This document shows positions 8,912-17,584 of a stretch of DNA of 44,067 bases, one piece after another (within the stretch, counting starts at the first letter, position 1; each line of letters opens with the position of its first letter). Source of the stretch: UBA3937 sp050951585 (lineage in GTDB: Bacteria > Bacillota > Peptococcia > DRI-13 > DTU073); assembly GCA_050951585.1 (NCBI GenBank), contig JBMNJI010000011.1, forward strand, positions 1-44,067, in the 5' to 3' direction. The notes under the pieces are model-generated. The model was not told where the DNA came from and did not search any database. It saw only the letters and a list, made by a program, of their open reading frames with translations. The position numbers and the translations under genes are program-made.

Positions 8912-11429
8912 AACATTAGAAGTGGACATAGATCCTGATGACGCAACGAATACAGGTGTGACGTGGGCAAGTGATAAACCGAATATCGCCACGGTAGATG
9001 AATACGGTAAAGTGACGGCCGTAGAGTTAGGGTCGGCGAAAATCACCGCTACCACAATAGATGGGGGCATGGAAGCAATTTGCTGGGTTAAGGTTGTAGC
9101 TTCTGAATCCGATATTCCCGTTCTTGGTGATTCCTGCGTTCTTTATCTTGACGGCAGTATCGGCAATGATCCGACAAGTGATGATTATACTTGGTATGAT
9201 CTTAGCGGCAAAGGGAACCATGGGACTCTACAGGGCTTCGATGATGAAAATAGTGGTGGCTGGACAAAGCAGGGGCTTAAGTTTGACGGGGTGAATGATT
9301 ATGTAATAAAGGATGTCCCAGACAGCTTTTTAGAAGACGGTAAACATACGGTAGAAATATGGTGTAATCCTGCTAACCTAGAAGGGTTCAGGGGATTTAT
9401 AGAAATAGCAGATAAAAATACAGTTAATAATATAAGGCTAGGACGTATAATGTCCTACGATAATGTTAATACAATTAGATATCACTCAACATTTATAGGT
9501 GGGTCGCCATATCAATACATAGAGGCTGAAATTGGTTTAAATAAAGATGTACATCTTGCTGGTACATTTGACGGATCAAAAACAATCTTATACATAAATG
9601 GGGTTAAAGTTGACGAAATACTTGGAACGGATGTGCCTACATTTACAGAAGGGCAAAAAGCTATATTTATTGGGCGTGATTTATATCTCGACATTGAGCG
9701 CTATTTTAAAGGGACAATATATGGGGCCAGAATTTATAATCGTGCTTTATCACCTGAGGAAATCGCACAAAACTATGCTTCTACTGATCTACAAAGAAGT
9801 CTAAAACTAAATAAGGCTGTGCTGTTTTTAAAAAATGGAACAACGGCGGATGAGTCTTTAATCGCGACCATAGAGCCTGATGGGACGACACCTCATGATG
9901 TAACGTGGACAAGTGATAAACCGAATATCGCCACAGTAGATGAGTACGGTAATGTGACGGCCGAAGCATTAGGGACGGCGAAAATCACCGCCACCACAAT
10001 GGATGGGGGCAAGGAAGCATTTTGCTGGGTTAAGGTTGTATCTTCTGATTTTGTTATTGACGATTCCTGTGTTCTGTATCTTGATGGCAGGATGGGCTAT
10101 GATTCTACTGTAAAAGCCTGGTATGACTTAAGCGGTGAAGAAAACCACGGGACGTTATGGGGCTTCGATGATGAAGGTAGTAGTGGTTGGACCGAAGAAG
10201 GACTTGAGTTTGACGGCGTGGATGATTATGTGGAACTGGCAGATGCAGCAAGTTTGAATTTTACAGAAGGAATCACAATCGAAGCGTGGATAAAGCCAGA
10301 AGACATAACAGGCGAGCATTCTATTATTTGCAAATCCTATGATTCAAGCGGCAATGGCTATGAATTGCAAATATATAATCAAGAGTTACGGTATAGGGTT
10401 AATCAGCCAACAAAACATTGGGCAAGCTCCACGGGCATTGGACTTAGAGAGGATGAGTGGCAACATGTGGCGGTCACTTATGATTGTGAGCAAGTAAGAT
10501 TTTACAAAGACGGTATTTTGATTAATACACTACCGGTTGAAGGCGGTTTATATAATTCTACTGCACCAATAGAGATTGGGGTATATCACAATAAAGAAGA
10601 AGATTTTTTTGAAGGCTCAATTTGTCAGGTTGCTGTCTATAATCGCGCCCTATTCCTTGAAGAAATCGCCCGAAACTATTTTGCTGCAACAAATTCTGAA
10701 CCCCTAGAACCTGTTGTCGGTGCGGTTCTTGATTTATGTGCGGCAGAGGAGAAAATCAGTCTCGACCCCGACGGCACCGGTATATGGCAGGATGCAAGTG
10801 AAAATGAGCAGGATGCTACTATGTATAATGTTGCATTTACCGAGGGCGATGAAGCTGAAGATTGGCCGGGGCTGGAATTTAACGGAGTGAATAGTTATGC
10901 GGAAGTAACATCAGATATTGATTCTTACCTGACCAGTGATGATTCTATCACACTCGAAAGTTTCGTTACTTTTAAGGAATTAGATTACGAGAATGAAAAT
11001 GGGAAATTGATTACAATGGTAAAAAAGGGAGTCCCGGATAAAGAAGAGGCACATAGCGGATTTGCCCTGGCCTATGATAATAGAAATAACGGCCAAATAT
11101 TCAAATACACCTGTTTCGGAAATACCGCCGGAGGATATTATGGAGGTGGCAACAATTTTGAAAGCGTTTCTCGGAAGTTAGAAAATAATAAAGCGTATCA
11201 TTTTGTTGTCACCATAAACGATAGTGACGCTACATTATTTATTGATGGTGAACCGGTTCTGCGTAAACAATTAAATAATCTGGATTTAACAACTGAAGGA
11301 TCACTATTTATAGGAAGGTGGGGCGCCATTTACGCCCCTCTGGTAATTCATCATCTCCGCATTTACGATCGAGCCCTTACCGATCTCGAAGTTCTGCAAA
11401 ACTATCTCGCCTGCATAAAGCGTTCATAA
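8883..11429 (+). CDS. Surface protein, C-terminal part (two BIG2 and three LamG-like domains)
   Basis: 848 residues in one frame, the largest piece of the SLH protein. Order: BIG2 (about 1-80; TNTGVTWASDKPNIATVD), LamG/concanavalin-like domain 1 (about 85-300; YDLSGKGNHG..LKFDGVNDY), BIG2 copy 2 (305-385), LamG 2 (390-610; YDLSGEENHG..LEFDGVDDY..EAWIKPED), LamG 3 (620-845). Such modules bind carbohydrates or other surface ligands. The GTG at 8883 is an artefact of the frameshift; there is no ribosome site there. The first LamG domain (about 9290-9790) is clearly richer in A/T and uses ATA and AGA codons more than its flanks, suggesting domain replacement. The intact protein would be about 1,500 residues. 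Confidence 0.8.
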   Translation: MLFLIKGENETLEVDIDPDDATNTGVTWASDKPNIATVDEYGKVTAVELGSAKITATTIDGGMEAICWVKVVASESDIPVLGDSCVLYLDGSIGNDPTSDDYTWYDLSGKGNHGTLQGFDDENSGGWTKQGLKFDGVNDYVIKDVPDSFLEDGKHTVEIWCNPANLEGFRGFIEIADKNTVNNIRLGRIMSYDNVNTIRYHSTFIGGSPYQYIEAEIGLNKDVHLAGTFDGSKTILYINGVKVDEILGTDVPTFTEGQKAIFIGRDLYLDIERYFKGTIYGARIYNRALSPEEIAQNYASTDLQRSLKLNKAVLFLKNGTTADESLIATIEPDGTTPHDVTWTSDKPNIATVDEYGNVTAEALGTAKITATTMDGGKEAFCWVKVVSSDFVIDDSCVLYLDGRMGYDSTVKAWYDLSGEENHGTLWGFDDEGSSGWTEEGLEFDGVDDYVELADAASLNFTEGITIEAWIKPEDITGEHSIICKSYDSSGNGYELQIYNQELRYRVNQPTKHWASSTGIGLREDEWQHVAVTYDCEQVRFYKDGILINTLPVEGGLYNSTAPIEIGVYHNKEEDFFEGSICQVAVYNRALFLEEIARNYFAATNSEPLEPVVGAVLDLCAAEEKISLDPDGTGIWQDASENEQDATMYNVAFTEGDEAEDWPGLEFNGVNSYAEVTSDIDSYLTSDDSITLESFVTFKELDYENENGKLITMVKKGVPDKEEAHSGFALAYDNRNNGQIFKYTCFGNTAGGYYGGGNNFESVSRKLENNKAYHFVVTINDSDATLFIDGEPVLRKQLNNLDLTTEGSLFIGRWGAIYAPLVIHHLRIYDRALTDLEVLQNYLACIKRS
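8961..9106 (+). repeat. BIG2-encoding DNA repeat, copy 1
   Basis: 146 bases that match 9903-10048 with no gaps; I count about 13 differences by eye, so roughly 91% identity. The match ends sharply at TTCTGA. It encodes the second half of the BIG2 domain. Confidence 0.85.
9903..10048 (+). repeat. BIG2-encoding DNA repeat, copy 2
   Basis: Partner of 8961-9106, in the same orientation and of equal length. It is a recent duplication or gene conversion between the two BIG2-LamG units, and it could mediate deletion of LamG domain 1. Confidence 0.85.
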
Positions 11430-11690
11430 TGTCGTCTTTGACAAAAATCAATTATGCACTATGGATGTGATTCCGTGGCAATTTTCGGGGAATAGAGAAA
11501 GTCCAACCTTTTAAAAATGTTTTGTGGTAGGGCAAGTTATAATAAAATTATGGTAATATATAATTAGGTGTCCGCTTCAAAAAACAGAAGCGAACATTGA
11601 GGTGTAAATTTTTTAGTGGTGGGACAACTAAAAAAATTTAGCAGATAATGGTTAGATAGATGGTTGAAGAATAGTTAGGGGGTTGTTAGG
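11430..11690 (+). other. Intergenic region before pyruvate kinase with two hairpins
   Basis: 261 bases without a gene. It holds two TATAAT sequences (11538-11543, 11559-11564) without convincing -35 partners. A small hairpin CGCTTC/GAAGCG lies near 11575-11592, and a long A/T hairpin at 11605-11640 (TAAATTTTTTAGT with ACTAAAAAAATTTA, one-base bulge). A promoter for pyk is expected here. I see no terminator with a proper GC stem for the upstream gene. Confidence 0.5.
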
Positions 11691-13442
11691 GTGCGGAGAA
11701 CGAAGATCGTATGTACGATTGGTCCGACCAGTGAAAATATTGATACTGTGAAGCAATTATTGTTAAATGGAATGAATGTTGCCCGTTTGAATTTTTCCCA
11801 TGGGACGTTTGAGGAACATGAGGCACGGATAGCCATGATTCGGCAGGCTTCCAAAGAGACGGGGATTCCCGCAGCAATAATGTTAGATACAAAAGGCCCC
11901 GAAATCAGGATGGGTTATATAGAAGGCGGGAAAGCAGTTTTGCAGGAAGGGGAGCAGCTGATTATTACCACAGAGGAGATATTAGGGACAAAGGAGCGGG
12001 TGTCGATTAATTATCCCGGCTTACCGGAGGATGTCAAACCCCATGACCTGATTCTGGTTGATGACGGGCTTATTTCTTTAACAGTGCAGAAGGTCGAAAA
12101 AACAGAAATATACTGCCGGATTGAAAACGGCGGCGAAATCAGTGACCGGAAAAAGTTAAACTTGCCGGGGGTAAAATTAAATTTACTCAGTTTAACACAA
12201 AAAGATATTGACGATATAACATTTGGGGTGAAAGCCGAGGTCGATTTTATTGCCGCTTCCTTTATTCGTTCGGCGGCTGATGTGCTGGCCATCCGGCGGG
12301 TGCTGGAAGACTTGGGGGCCGATATCCCGATCATTGCGAAAATTGAGAATCGGCAAGGGGTAGAGAATATTGATGAAATAATTAACGCAGCAGACGGGGT
12401 GATGGTGGCCAGGGGAGATCTGGGCGTGGAGATTCCTGTTGAAGAGGTTCCGCTGGTTCAGAAAACGCTGATCGGTAGATGTAACCGGGTTGGGAAACCT
12501 GTGATCACCGCTACCCAAATGCTTGATTCTATGATGAGAAATCCGCGCCCGACAAGGGCGGAAGCCAGTGACATTGCCAATGCGATTCTTGATGGCACGG
12601 GGGCGATTATGCTATCCGGGGAAACTGCCAGTGGAAAATACCCGGTGGAAGCGCTTAAAACGATGGCTCGCATCGCGGAGTATACGGAGCAATCATTCTT
12701 GCGGGAAAGATTTAGTCATGACTGGACAAATACAATGATCAATACGACGACAGAAGCGATTGCGCATGCAACCTGTCATGTTGCCGATAATCTTCATGCG
12801 GCGGCGATTATTACGGCGACCCAATCAGGCTCCACCGCCCTGAAAGTATCCAAGTACCGCCCGGGTATTCCGATTATTGCGGTTACTCCTTTTGCCAAGG
12901 TCTTACGTAAGCTCCTGATTGTCTGGGGGGTTTACCCTTTGCAGTCCGGGGTATATAGTTCCACCAATGAGTTAATGGAGACCTCCATTCAGACCGTCCT
13001 GCAAGCCGGCTATATTAAAACCGGTGATTTGATCGTGATTACCGCCGGGGTACCGGTGGGGATTCCGGGGACCACAAACCTTATTCAGGTTGAAACTGTT
13101 TCGGAGATTCTGGCTAAGGGCACGGGGATTGGCCATGCTTCGAAAACCGGCAAAATAGTCCTTGCGGCCAGCGGGCAGGAGGCAATTGAAAAGATTAAAG
13201 AAGGAGATATTCTTGTTACCAAGGCGACCGACCGGGAGTATATTCCGGCGTTACAAAAAGCCGGGGCGCTGATCACCGAAGAAGGAGGTTTGACCTCTCA
13301 TGGTGCGGTGACCGGCTTATTCCTGGAAATTCCCGTAATCGTTGGCGTAGAGCGGGCGACCGAAATTTTGCGGGAAGGGGATACTGTAACGCTGGATACA
13401 ACCAGAGGACTTGTCTTAAGGGGAGACGTAAAAATTTTGTAG
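11691..13442 (+). CDS. pyk: Pyruvate kinase with C-terminal PEP-utiliser domain
   Basis: Converts phosphoenolpyruvate and ADP to pyruvate and ATP, the last step of glycolysis. Starts at GTG: RRTKIVCTIGPTSEN at the N-terminus, MLDTKGPEIR near 64-73, the active-site region IAKIENRQGVENIDEI near 215 and MVARGDLGVE near 240. The 583-residue length includes the extra C-terminal domain of the Bacillus/clostridial type, resembling the PEP-utiliser swivelling domain, with the TSHG sequence near residue 535. The upstream GGGGG (11680-11684) is a plausible ribosome site. It is not obviously in an operon. Confidence 0.97.
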   Translation: MRRTKIVCTIGPTSENIDTVKQLLLNGMNVARLNFSHGTFEEHEARIAMIRQASKETGIPAAIMLDTKGPEIRMGYIEGGKAVLQEGEQLIITTEEILGTKERVSINYPGLPEDVKPHDLILVDDGLISLTVQKVEKTEIYCRIENGGEISDRKKLNLPGVKLNLLSLTQKDIDDITFGVKAEVDFIAASFIRSAADVLAIRRVLEDLGADIPIIAKIENRQGVENIDEIINAADGVMVARGDLGVEIPVEEVPLVQKTLIGRCNRVGKPVITATQMLDSMMRNPRPTRAEASDIANAILDGTGAIMLSGETASGKYPVEALKTMARIAEYTEQSFLRERFSHDWTNTMINTTTEAIAHATCHVADNLHAAAIITATQSGSTALKVSKYRPGIPIIAVTPFAKVLRKLLIVWGVYPLQSGVYSSTNELMETSIQTVLQAGYIKTGDLIVITAGVPVGIPGTTNLIQVETVSEILAKGTGIGHASKTGKIVLAASGQEAIEKIKEGDILVTKATDREYIPALQKAGALITEEGGLTSHGAVTGLFLEIPVIVGVERATEILREGDTVTLDTTRGLVLRGDVKIL

Positions 13443-13487
13443 TGTTCTTTCGTAGTGTTCTTTTGAAGTGTCCTATAGTGTAATGTC
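13440..13487 (+). repeat. Degenerate 13-bp tandem repeat at the pyk stop codon
   Basis: TAGTGTTCTTTCG (13440-13452) and TAGTGTTCTTTTG (13453-13465) differ at one base, followed by shorter degenerate units AAGTGTCCTA and TAGTGTAATGTC. The first unit includes the pyk stop codon TAG. Confidence 0.7.
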
Positions 13488-13543
13488 AAATGAAGAGAGA
13501 TACTATGTTTAAGTTTAAAGCTTAGGCGCAGGGAGGTTTTTTC

Positions 13544-14788
13544 ATGGACTCTTCATTACCGGTGATTGTTATTGGAGCCGGCGCCGCCGGGCTGATCGCC
13601 GCCGGCAGGGCAGCCGAGTTGGGGGCACCGGTTCTTTTGTTAGAAAAGAATAAAGCCGTTGGGCGGAAGTTGCTTATTTCCGGGAAGGGAAGATGCAATA
13701 TCACCAATAGCGGCGATATTGAGGCTTTTTTGCAAAATTATCATGGTGAAGGGCGTTTTTTATACGGTGCCTTTCATCGTTTTTTTCACCCGGAGCTTCT
13801 GGAGTTATTAAGGGAATTTGGGGTAGAGACAAAGGTGGAGAGAGGGGGCAGGGTTTTCCCTGTTTCCGATAAGGCCTCAGATGTGGTGCAGGCTATACTG
13901 CAGTATGTGCGGAAGCATCAAGTTGACCTGCGGATCGAAGAGGAAGTGTTGGAAATCCGGCACGAAAAGGGTGTCGTGAAAGGTGTGAAGACGACCCGGG
14001 GGAGTATTGCCGGAAAGGCCGTGATTGTAGCCACAGGCGGGAAATCGTATCCGGCAACGGGTTCGACCGGGGATGGGTATAAATGGGCGGCCGCTTTAGG
14101 ACATACGGTCATTACCCCCGAGACCGGCCCTTGTGCCGCTTAATATTCAGGAGGAATGGGTTAAGCAGCTACAGGGGCTGGCTCTGAAAAATGTGGAGGT
14201 TACTTTAACGCATGAGGAAAAAGTATTGGGGAAAGAGTTTGGCGAGATGCTGTTTACGCATTTTGGCGTGTCGGGACCGGTAATCCTCACGTTAAGCCGC
14301 CTGGTCGTGGAAAAAGATGCCCGGCCTGGTTTACAGCTCCATCTTAATCTTAAACCGGCTCTTGAGCAGGAAAAGTTGGACAAACGGCTGCAAAGGGACC
14401 TGCAAAAGTATCAGCGCAAACAGTTGCAGAACGCTTTGGATGACCTGTTACCCCAGCGTCTGATCCCTGTCGTTATTGAGCTAAGCGGGTTACCGCCGGC
14501 TAAGTTTGTTCATCAGCTTACCAGGGAAGAACGTCATAGCCTGGGGCAAACGATCCGGGATTTGCGGATGACTGTCCTCGGCCGCGCTCTTTGGCCGAAG
14601 CAATCGTGACGGCCGGTGGTGTGACCTTAAAAGAGGTGAACCCCGGAACGATGGAATCCAAATTGGTCCGCGGTTTGTACTTTGCCGGCGAGGTTTTGGA
14701 CATTGACGGGCTGACGGGCGGATATAATTTGCAGGCCGCTTTTTCAACCGGGTATCTGGCTGGGGAAAAGGCCGCAGCGCAAGGCTAG
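13544..14788 (+). pseudogene. HI0933/YhiN-family FAD flavoprotein, broken by two small indels
   Basis: A predicted FAD-dependent oxidoreductase of the HI0933 (YhiN/BaiN-like) family, physiological role uncertain. The N-terminal dinucleotide-binding motif VIGAGAAGLIAAGRAAE and KNKAVGRKLLISGKGRCNITN are clear. The frame stops at 14143, but family sequence resumes in the next frame (LVPLNIQEEWVKQL) and again after 14590 (LAEAIVTAGGVTLKEVNPGTME..LYFAGEVLDIDGLTGGYNLQAAFSTG). One net shift is needed near 14121-14128, most likely two missing C, and one missing base near 14581-14588. Joined, the protein is about 414 residues, the normal length. AGGGAGG precedes the ATG. No large deletion is visible, so sequencing error or very recent mutation is likely. 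Confidence 0.85.
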
Positions 14789-14801
14789 ACGGTCGAAAAC
14801 T

Positions 14802-14872
14802 GTCAACACTGAGGAAGTCAATTAAGGAAAGTCAATTGAGGTGTGTCAGTCGAGGGATGTCAATTGAGAACC
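14802..14872 (+). repeat. Five-unit degenerate 14-bp tandem repeat between convergent genes
   Basis: Units GTCAACACTGAGGAA, GTCAATTAAGGAAA, GTCAATTGAGGTGT, GTCAGTCGAGGGAT and GTCAATTGAGAACC run head to tail. The last three encode the final residues of the minus-strand gene that stops at 14832. Confidence 0.85.
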
Positions 14873-15877
14873 TGGTTTTTGGGCAGGGTAAAGGTGCGCC
14901 CTTCCGGTCCAGCACCAGATAACCGGCATCAGTAGTATTTGGATCTGTTTTCGGGACGGCGAGGGTTTCCAGGCTGTCGTCCAGGTCTTTAAGGACAGCT
15001 ATTTTTTGCGGGGCATCTTCATTGGGGGGCAGGTAAGAGCCGGTACGGAGGATAAAGTGCTGCCACTCTTCATCCCAGGAATATTGGCGGCTAATCGGGC
15101 GGTTTTGCAGAAGACTGAATTCATATTCGGCCGGTAAGCCTGTGATTTGGTCAGTCAAAGCTTGGCGAGCAGGTGCTGCTGAAAATTCTTGCTCACCCTC
15201 TACCAGGAGGAGGATTTGCCCTTCTTTTTCCTGGCAGGTGATCTGGAAAGCCTGTCTGAGCTTCAACCACTGGGGGGGGGTTGACTTGGGATCTTGCCAG
15301 GTATTGAGCCAGTTAATCTCCCAGTTGGTGTTTTCGGTAAAAACTTCCCGCAGCCGGTTGTCATGCCATTTCCAGAGCGTAATAACGGCGGAATCGCAAA
15401 ACGCGCCCAAACGCTCCTGATGGTCCTCCCGGGTCACAAAAACAGGGAGGCCGGCTTCCAGCGGCAGTTTCTCCAGTTTACTGATAGGCAATAGATCGGT
15501 GCGGTATGAAACGAGAAATAGTTTTGGCCTTCTTTTTGGAGGAGGACGAGGATGCCTTGCTCGGGAGGAAGGGCGAACGAAAAGACCACTTCCGGTTCCC
15601 GGTCCCCCAATAAATCGACAAAAAGAAACTGGGCCTCCCAGGGTTCCCGGTAGTGTTCCGGGACGAGGTATTGGAGGAGCGTTCGTGAAGTTTCCCGGAG
15701 TGCATCATTCACCAGGTTTTGCTCTTTGGCCCGTAAGAGGTCAATCTGTAATTGGGGGAAAACGGGGATGGCCCGACCGATCTTACTCACGGGCATGCTC
15801 CCGAATCTGCTTAAGTCCAGCCAGGTAATCAAGAGAAGAATAATCAGAAATACTCTGTTCCGTAATTTAATACCCAT
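14832..15877 (-). pseudogene. Secreted or membrane-anchored protein of unknown function, one frameshift
   Basis: Not recognised. The start is ATG at 15877 (MGIKLRNRVF), preceded on its strand by AAGGAGAGG; the longer open frame to 15901 lacks such a site. An N-terminal hydrophobic segment (VFLIILLLITWL) is a signal anchor or uncleaved signal. Residues onward are soluble, Trp-rich and rich in beta-strand pattern (FLFVDLLGDREPEVVFSFALP..GILVLLQKEGQ), a motif resembling repeat-type surface proteins. The frame breaks near 15489-15492: adding one T on the coding strand restores YLPISKLEKLPLEAGL and the second part to 14832. Total about 348 residues. The C-terminus is encoded by the tandem repeat. 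It is divergent to gcvT and convergent with the flavoprotein gene. Confidence 0.6.
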
Positions 15878-15908
15878 CTTTTTGCCTCTCCTTGCCAACA
15901 AGAAAAAG

Positions 15909-15937
15909 ATAATATATTATAATAGGCGAAAGTGCAA
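15909..15937 (-). promoter_or_regulatory. Promoter for the minus-strand secreted-protein gene
   Basis: Read on the minus strand: -35 TTGCAC (15932-15937), 17-base spacer, -10 TATTAT (15909-15914). Transcription would start about 25 bases before the ATG at 15877. Confidence 0.55.
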
Positions 15938-16079
15938 TACATAACTGCTATTTGTTGTCATTATTACAATAATCAGTCGTCACGCTCAAAGAAATGCCGG
16001 AAGAAAATCGTTGCAAGAAACAAATTAGCGCAAAAAGCAGGAGGGTAGATTATTTGATTGAGGAGGCGTGAAAGAGAGC

Positions 16080-17196
16080 ATGGAAAAATTAAAAAGGACG
16101 CCGCTATACTCCAAACATCTTGAACTTGGTGCAAAAATGGTCGAATTCGGCGGCTGGGAAATGCCTGTCCAGTATACGGGCATCATTGAAGAGCATCAGG
16201 CTGTTCGTCGTACGGCCGGGCTTTTTGATGTATCTCATATGGGCGAATTTGAGGTCATGGGTGCTGCTGCGTTACCATTTTTGCAGAGCGTTTTAACAAA
16301 TGATGTGGCCAAAATGGGCGCGGGGCAAATAATCTATACGTTGATGTGTTATCCTCACGGCGGAGTAGTTGATGATTTACTGGTCTATAAGCAGGACGAA
16401 GAAAAATATATGCTCGTCGTGAATGCCGGTAATAAGGACAAGGATTGGCAGTGGCTGCAGGAACAGCAACAGAAATGGGCGGATAACGGCAAAAACACCC
16501 CAACTTTAGAGGATATCTCCGCAGACATAGGGTTATTAGCGTTACAGGGACCCGCGGCTGAGGAAATCCTGTCCAAAATCTGTTCAGTATCTTTAAAAGA
16601 TTTACGGTATTATCGATTTTTCTTTGCGGAGGTAGCCGGGGTTAATGCGCTCATTTCCCGGACAGGCTATACTGGGGAAGATGGTTTTGAACTTTATTTA
16701 GTGGCGGACAATACCGCCCTTGTTTGGGATGCTCTCTTAGCTGCCGGTAAAGAAAAGGGACTGGTTCCCGCCGGACTGGGCGCAAGGGATACATTGCGCT
16801 TTGAGGCGTGCCTGCCTTTATACGCGCATGAATTAAACGAGACAATTACTCCTTTGGAGGCTGGGCTGGGATATTTTGTGGCCTGGGAAAAGGGTGATTT
16901 TATCGGGAAGGAAGCTTTACTGGCGCAAAAGCAGAAAGGGGTCCCGCGCAAGCTGGTGGGGCTCGTTATGGTGGAAAGAGGGATCCCCAGAGCCGGCTAT
17001 CCGACTCGAGAAGGATGGCGTGGTGATTGGCGAAATCACGTCGGGCAGTTTTGCACCTACCTTGGGGCAAAACCTGGGGCTCGCCTATGTGGCAAGCAGT
17101 GAAGCCGGGCTGGATAATGAAATAGCGGTGATGATCAGAGGGAAGGCCGTCAAGGCCCAAATCTGTAATAAGCCGTTTTATAGAAGAGGGAGGTAG
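16080..17196 (+). pseudogene. gcvT: Aminomethyltransferase (glycine cleavage T protein), one frameshift
   Basis: The T protein transfers the aminomethyl carbon from lipoyl-H protein to tetrahydrofolate and releases ammonia. Clear motifs: RTPLYSKHLELGAKMVEFGGWEMPVQY at the N-terminus, GLFDVSHMGE near 45, DLLVYKQDEEKYMLVVNAGNKDKD near 100, SRTGYTGEDGFELY near 195. The frame is lost near 17001-17008; past it the other frame gives LEKDGVVIGEITSGSFAPTLGQ and the normal C-terminus to 17196. Removing one A there restores a 371-residue protein, typical for the family. The start is probably ATG 16080 with AGGAGG at 16061-16066; GTG 16068 is too close to that site. First gene of the gcv cluster. Confidence 0.92.
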
Positions 17197-17202
17197 GATA
17201 AA

Positions 17203-17580
17203 ATGTATCCGGAAAATTTAAGGTACACGAAAGAACATGAGTGGATTCTCGTCGAAGGGAAAACAGGGAAGGTCGGTATTACGGAATATGCCCAGCATGC
17301 TTTAGGTGATGTAGTATTCGTAGAATTGCCCGAGGTGGGGACAAAATTGAAAATCGGGGAGTCTTTTGGTGTTGTGGAATCAGTTAAAGCAGTGTCGGAT
17401 GTATACTGCCCCTGTGCGGGTATTGTTACGGCGGTGAATGAAAGCTTGCTGGATACTCCCGAATTAATCAATCAGGATCCCTATGACGAAGGCTGGCTGA
17501 TTGAAATTGAGGTAGAGGAATTAGACAGTGAGTTATTAAACAGTGCCGAGTACGAAGATTTAGTGGCCGAGGAGGAATAG
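17203..17580 (+). CDS. gcvH: Glycine cleavage system H protein
   Basis: The lipoyl carrier that shuttles the aminomethyl group between P, T and L proteins. 125 residues, standard length. The N-terminus MYPENLRYTKEHEWI is typical, and the lipoylated lysine lies in VVESVKAVSDVYCP at about residue 62. It begins 6 bases after gcvT with AGAGGGAGG upstream and ends 4 bases before gcvPA, so the genes are co-transcribed. Intact. Confidence 0.97.
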   Translation: MYPENLRYTKEHEWILVEGKTGKVGITEYAQHALGDVVFVELPEVGTKLKIGESFGVVESVKAVSDVYCPCAGIVTAVNESLLDTPELINQDPYDEGWLIEIEVEELDSELLNSAEYEDLVAEEE

Positions 17581-17584
17581 GCTG

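Noticed and set aside
14802..14872. Possible CRISPR array
   Set aside because: The units are contiguous 14-mers with no spacers, and no cas genes are nearby.
15902..16079. Glycine riboswitch before gcvT
   Set aside because: I looked for the two-aptamer core sequences and found none.
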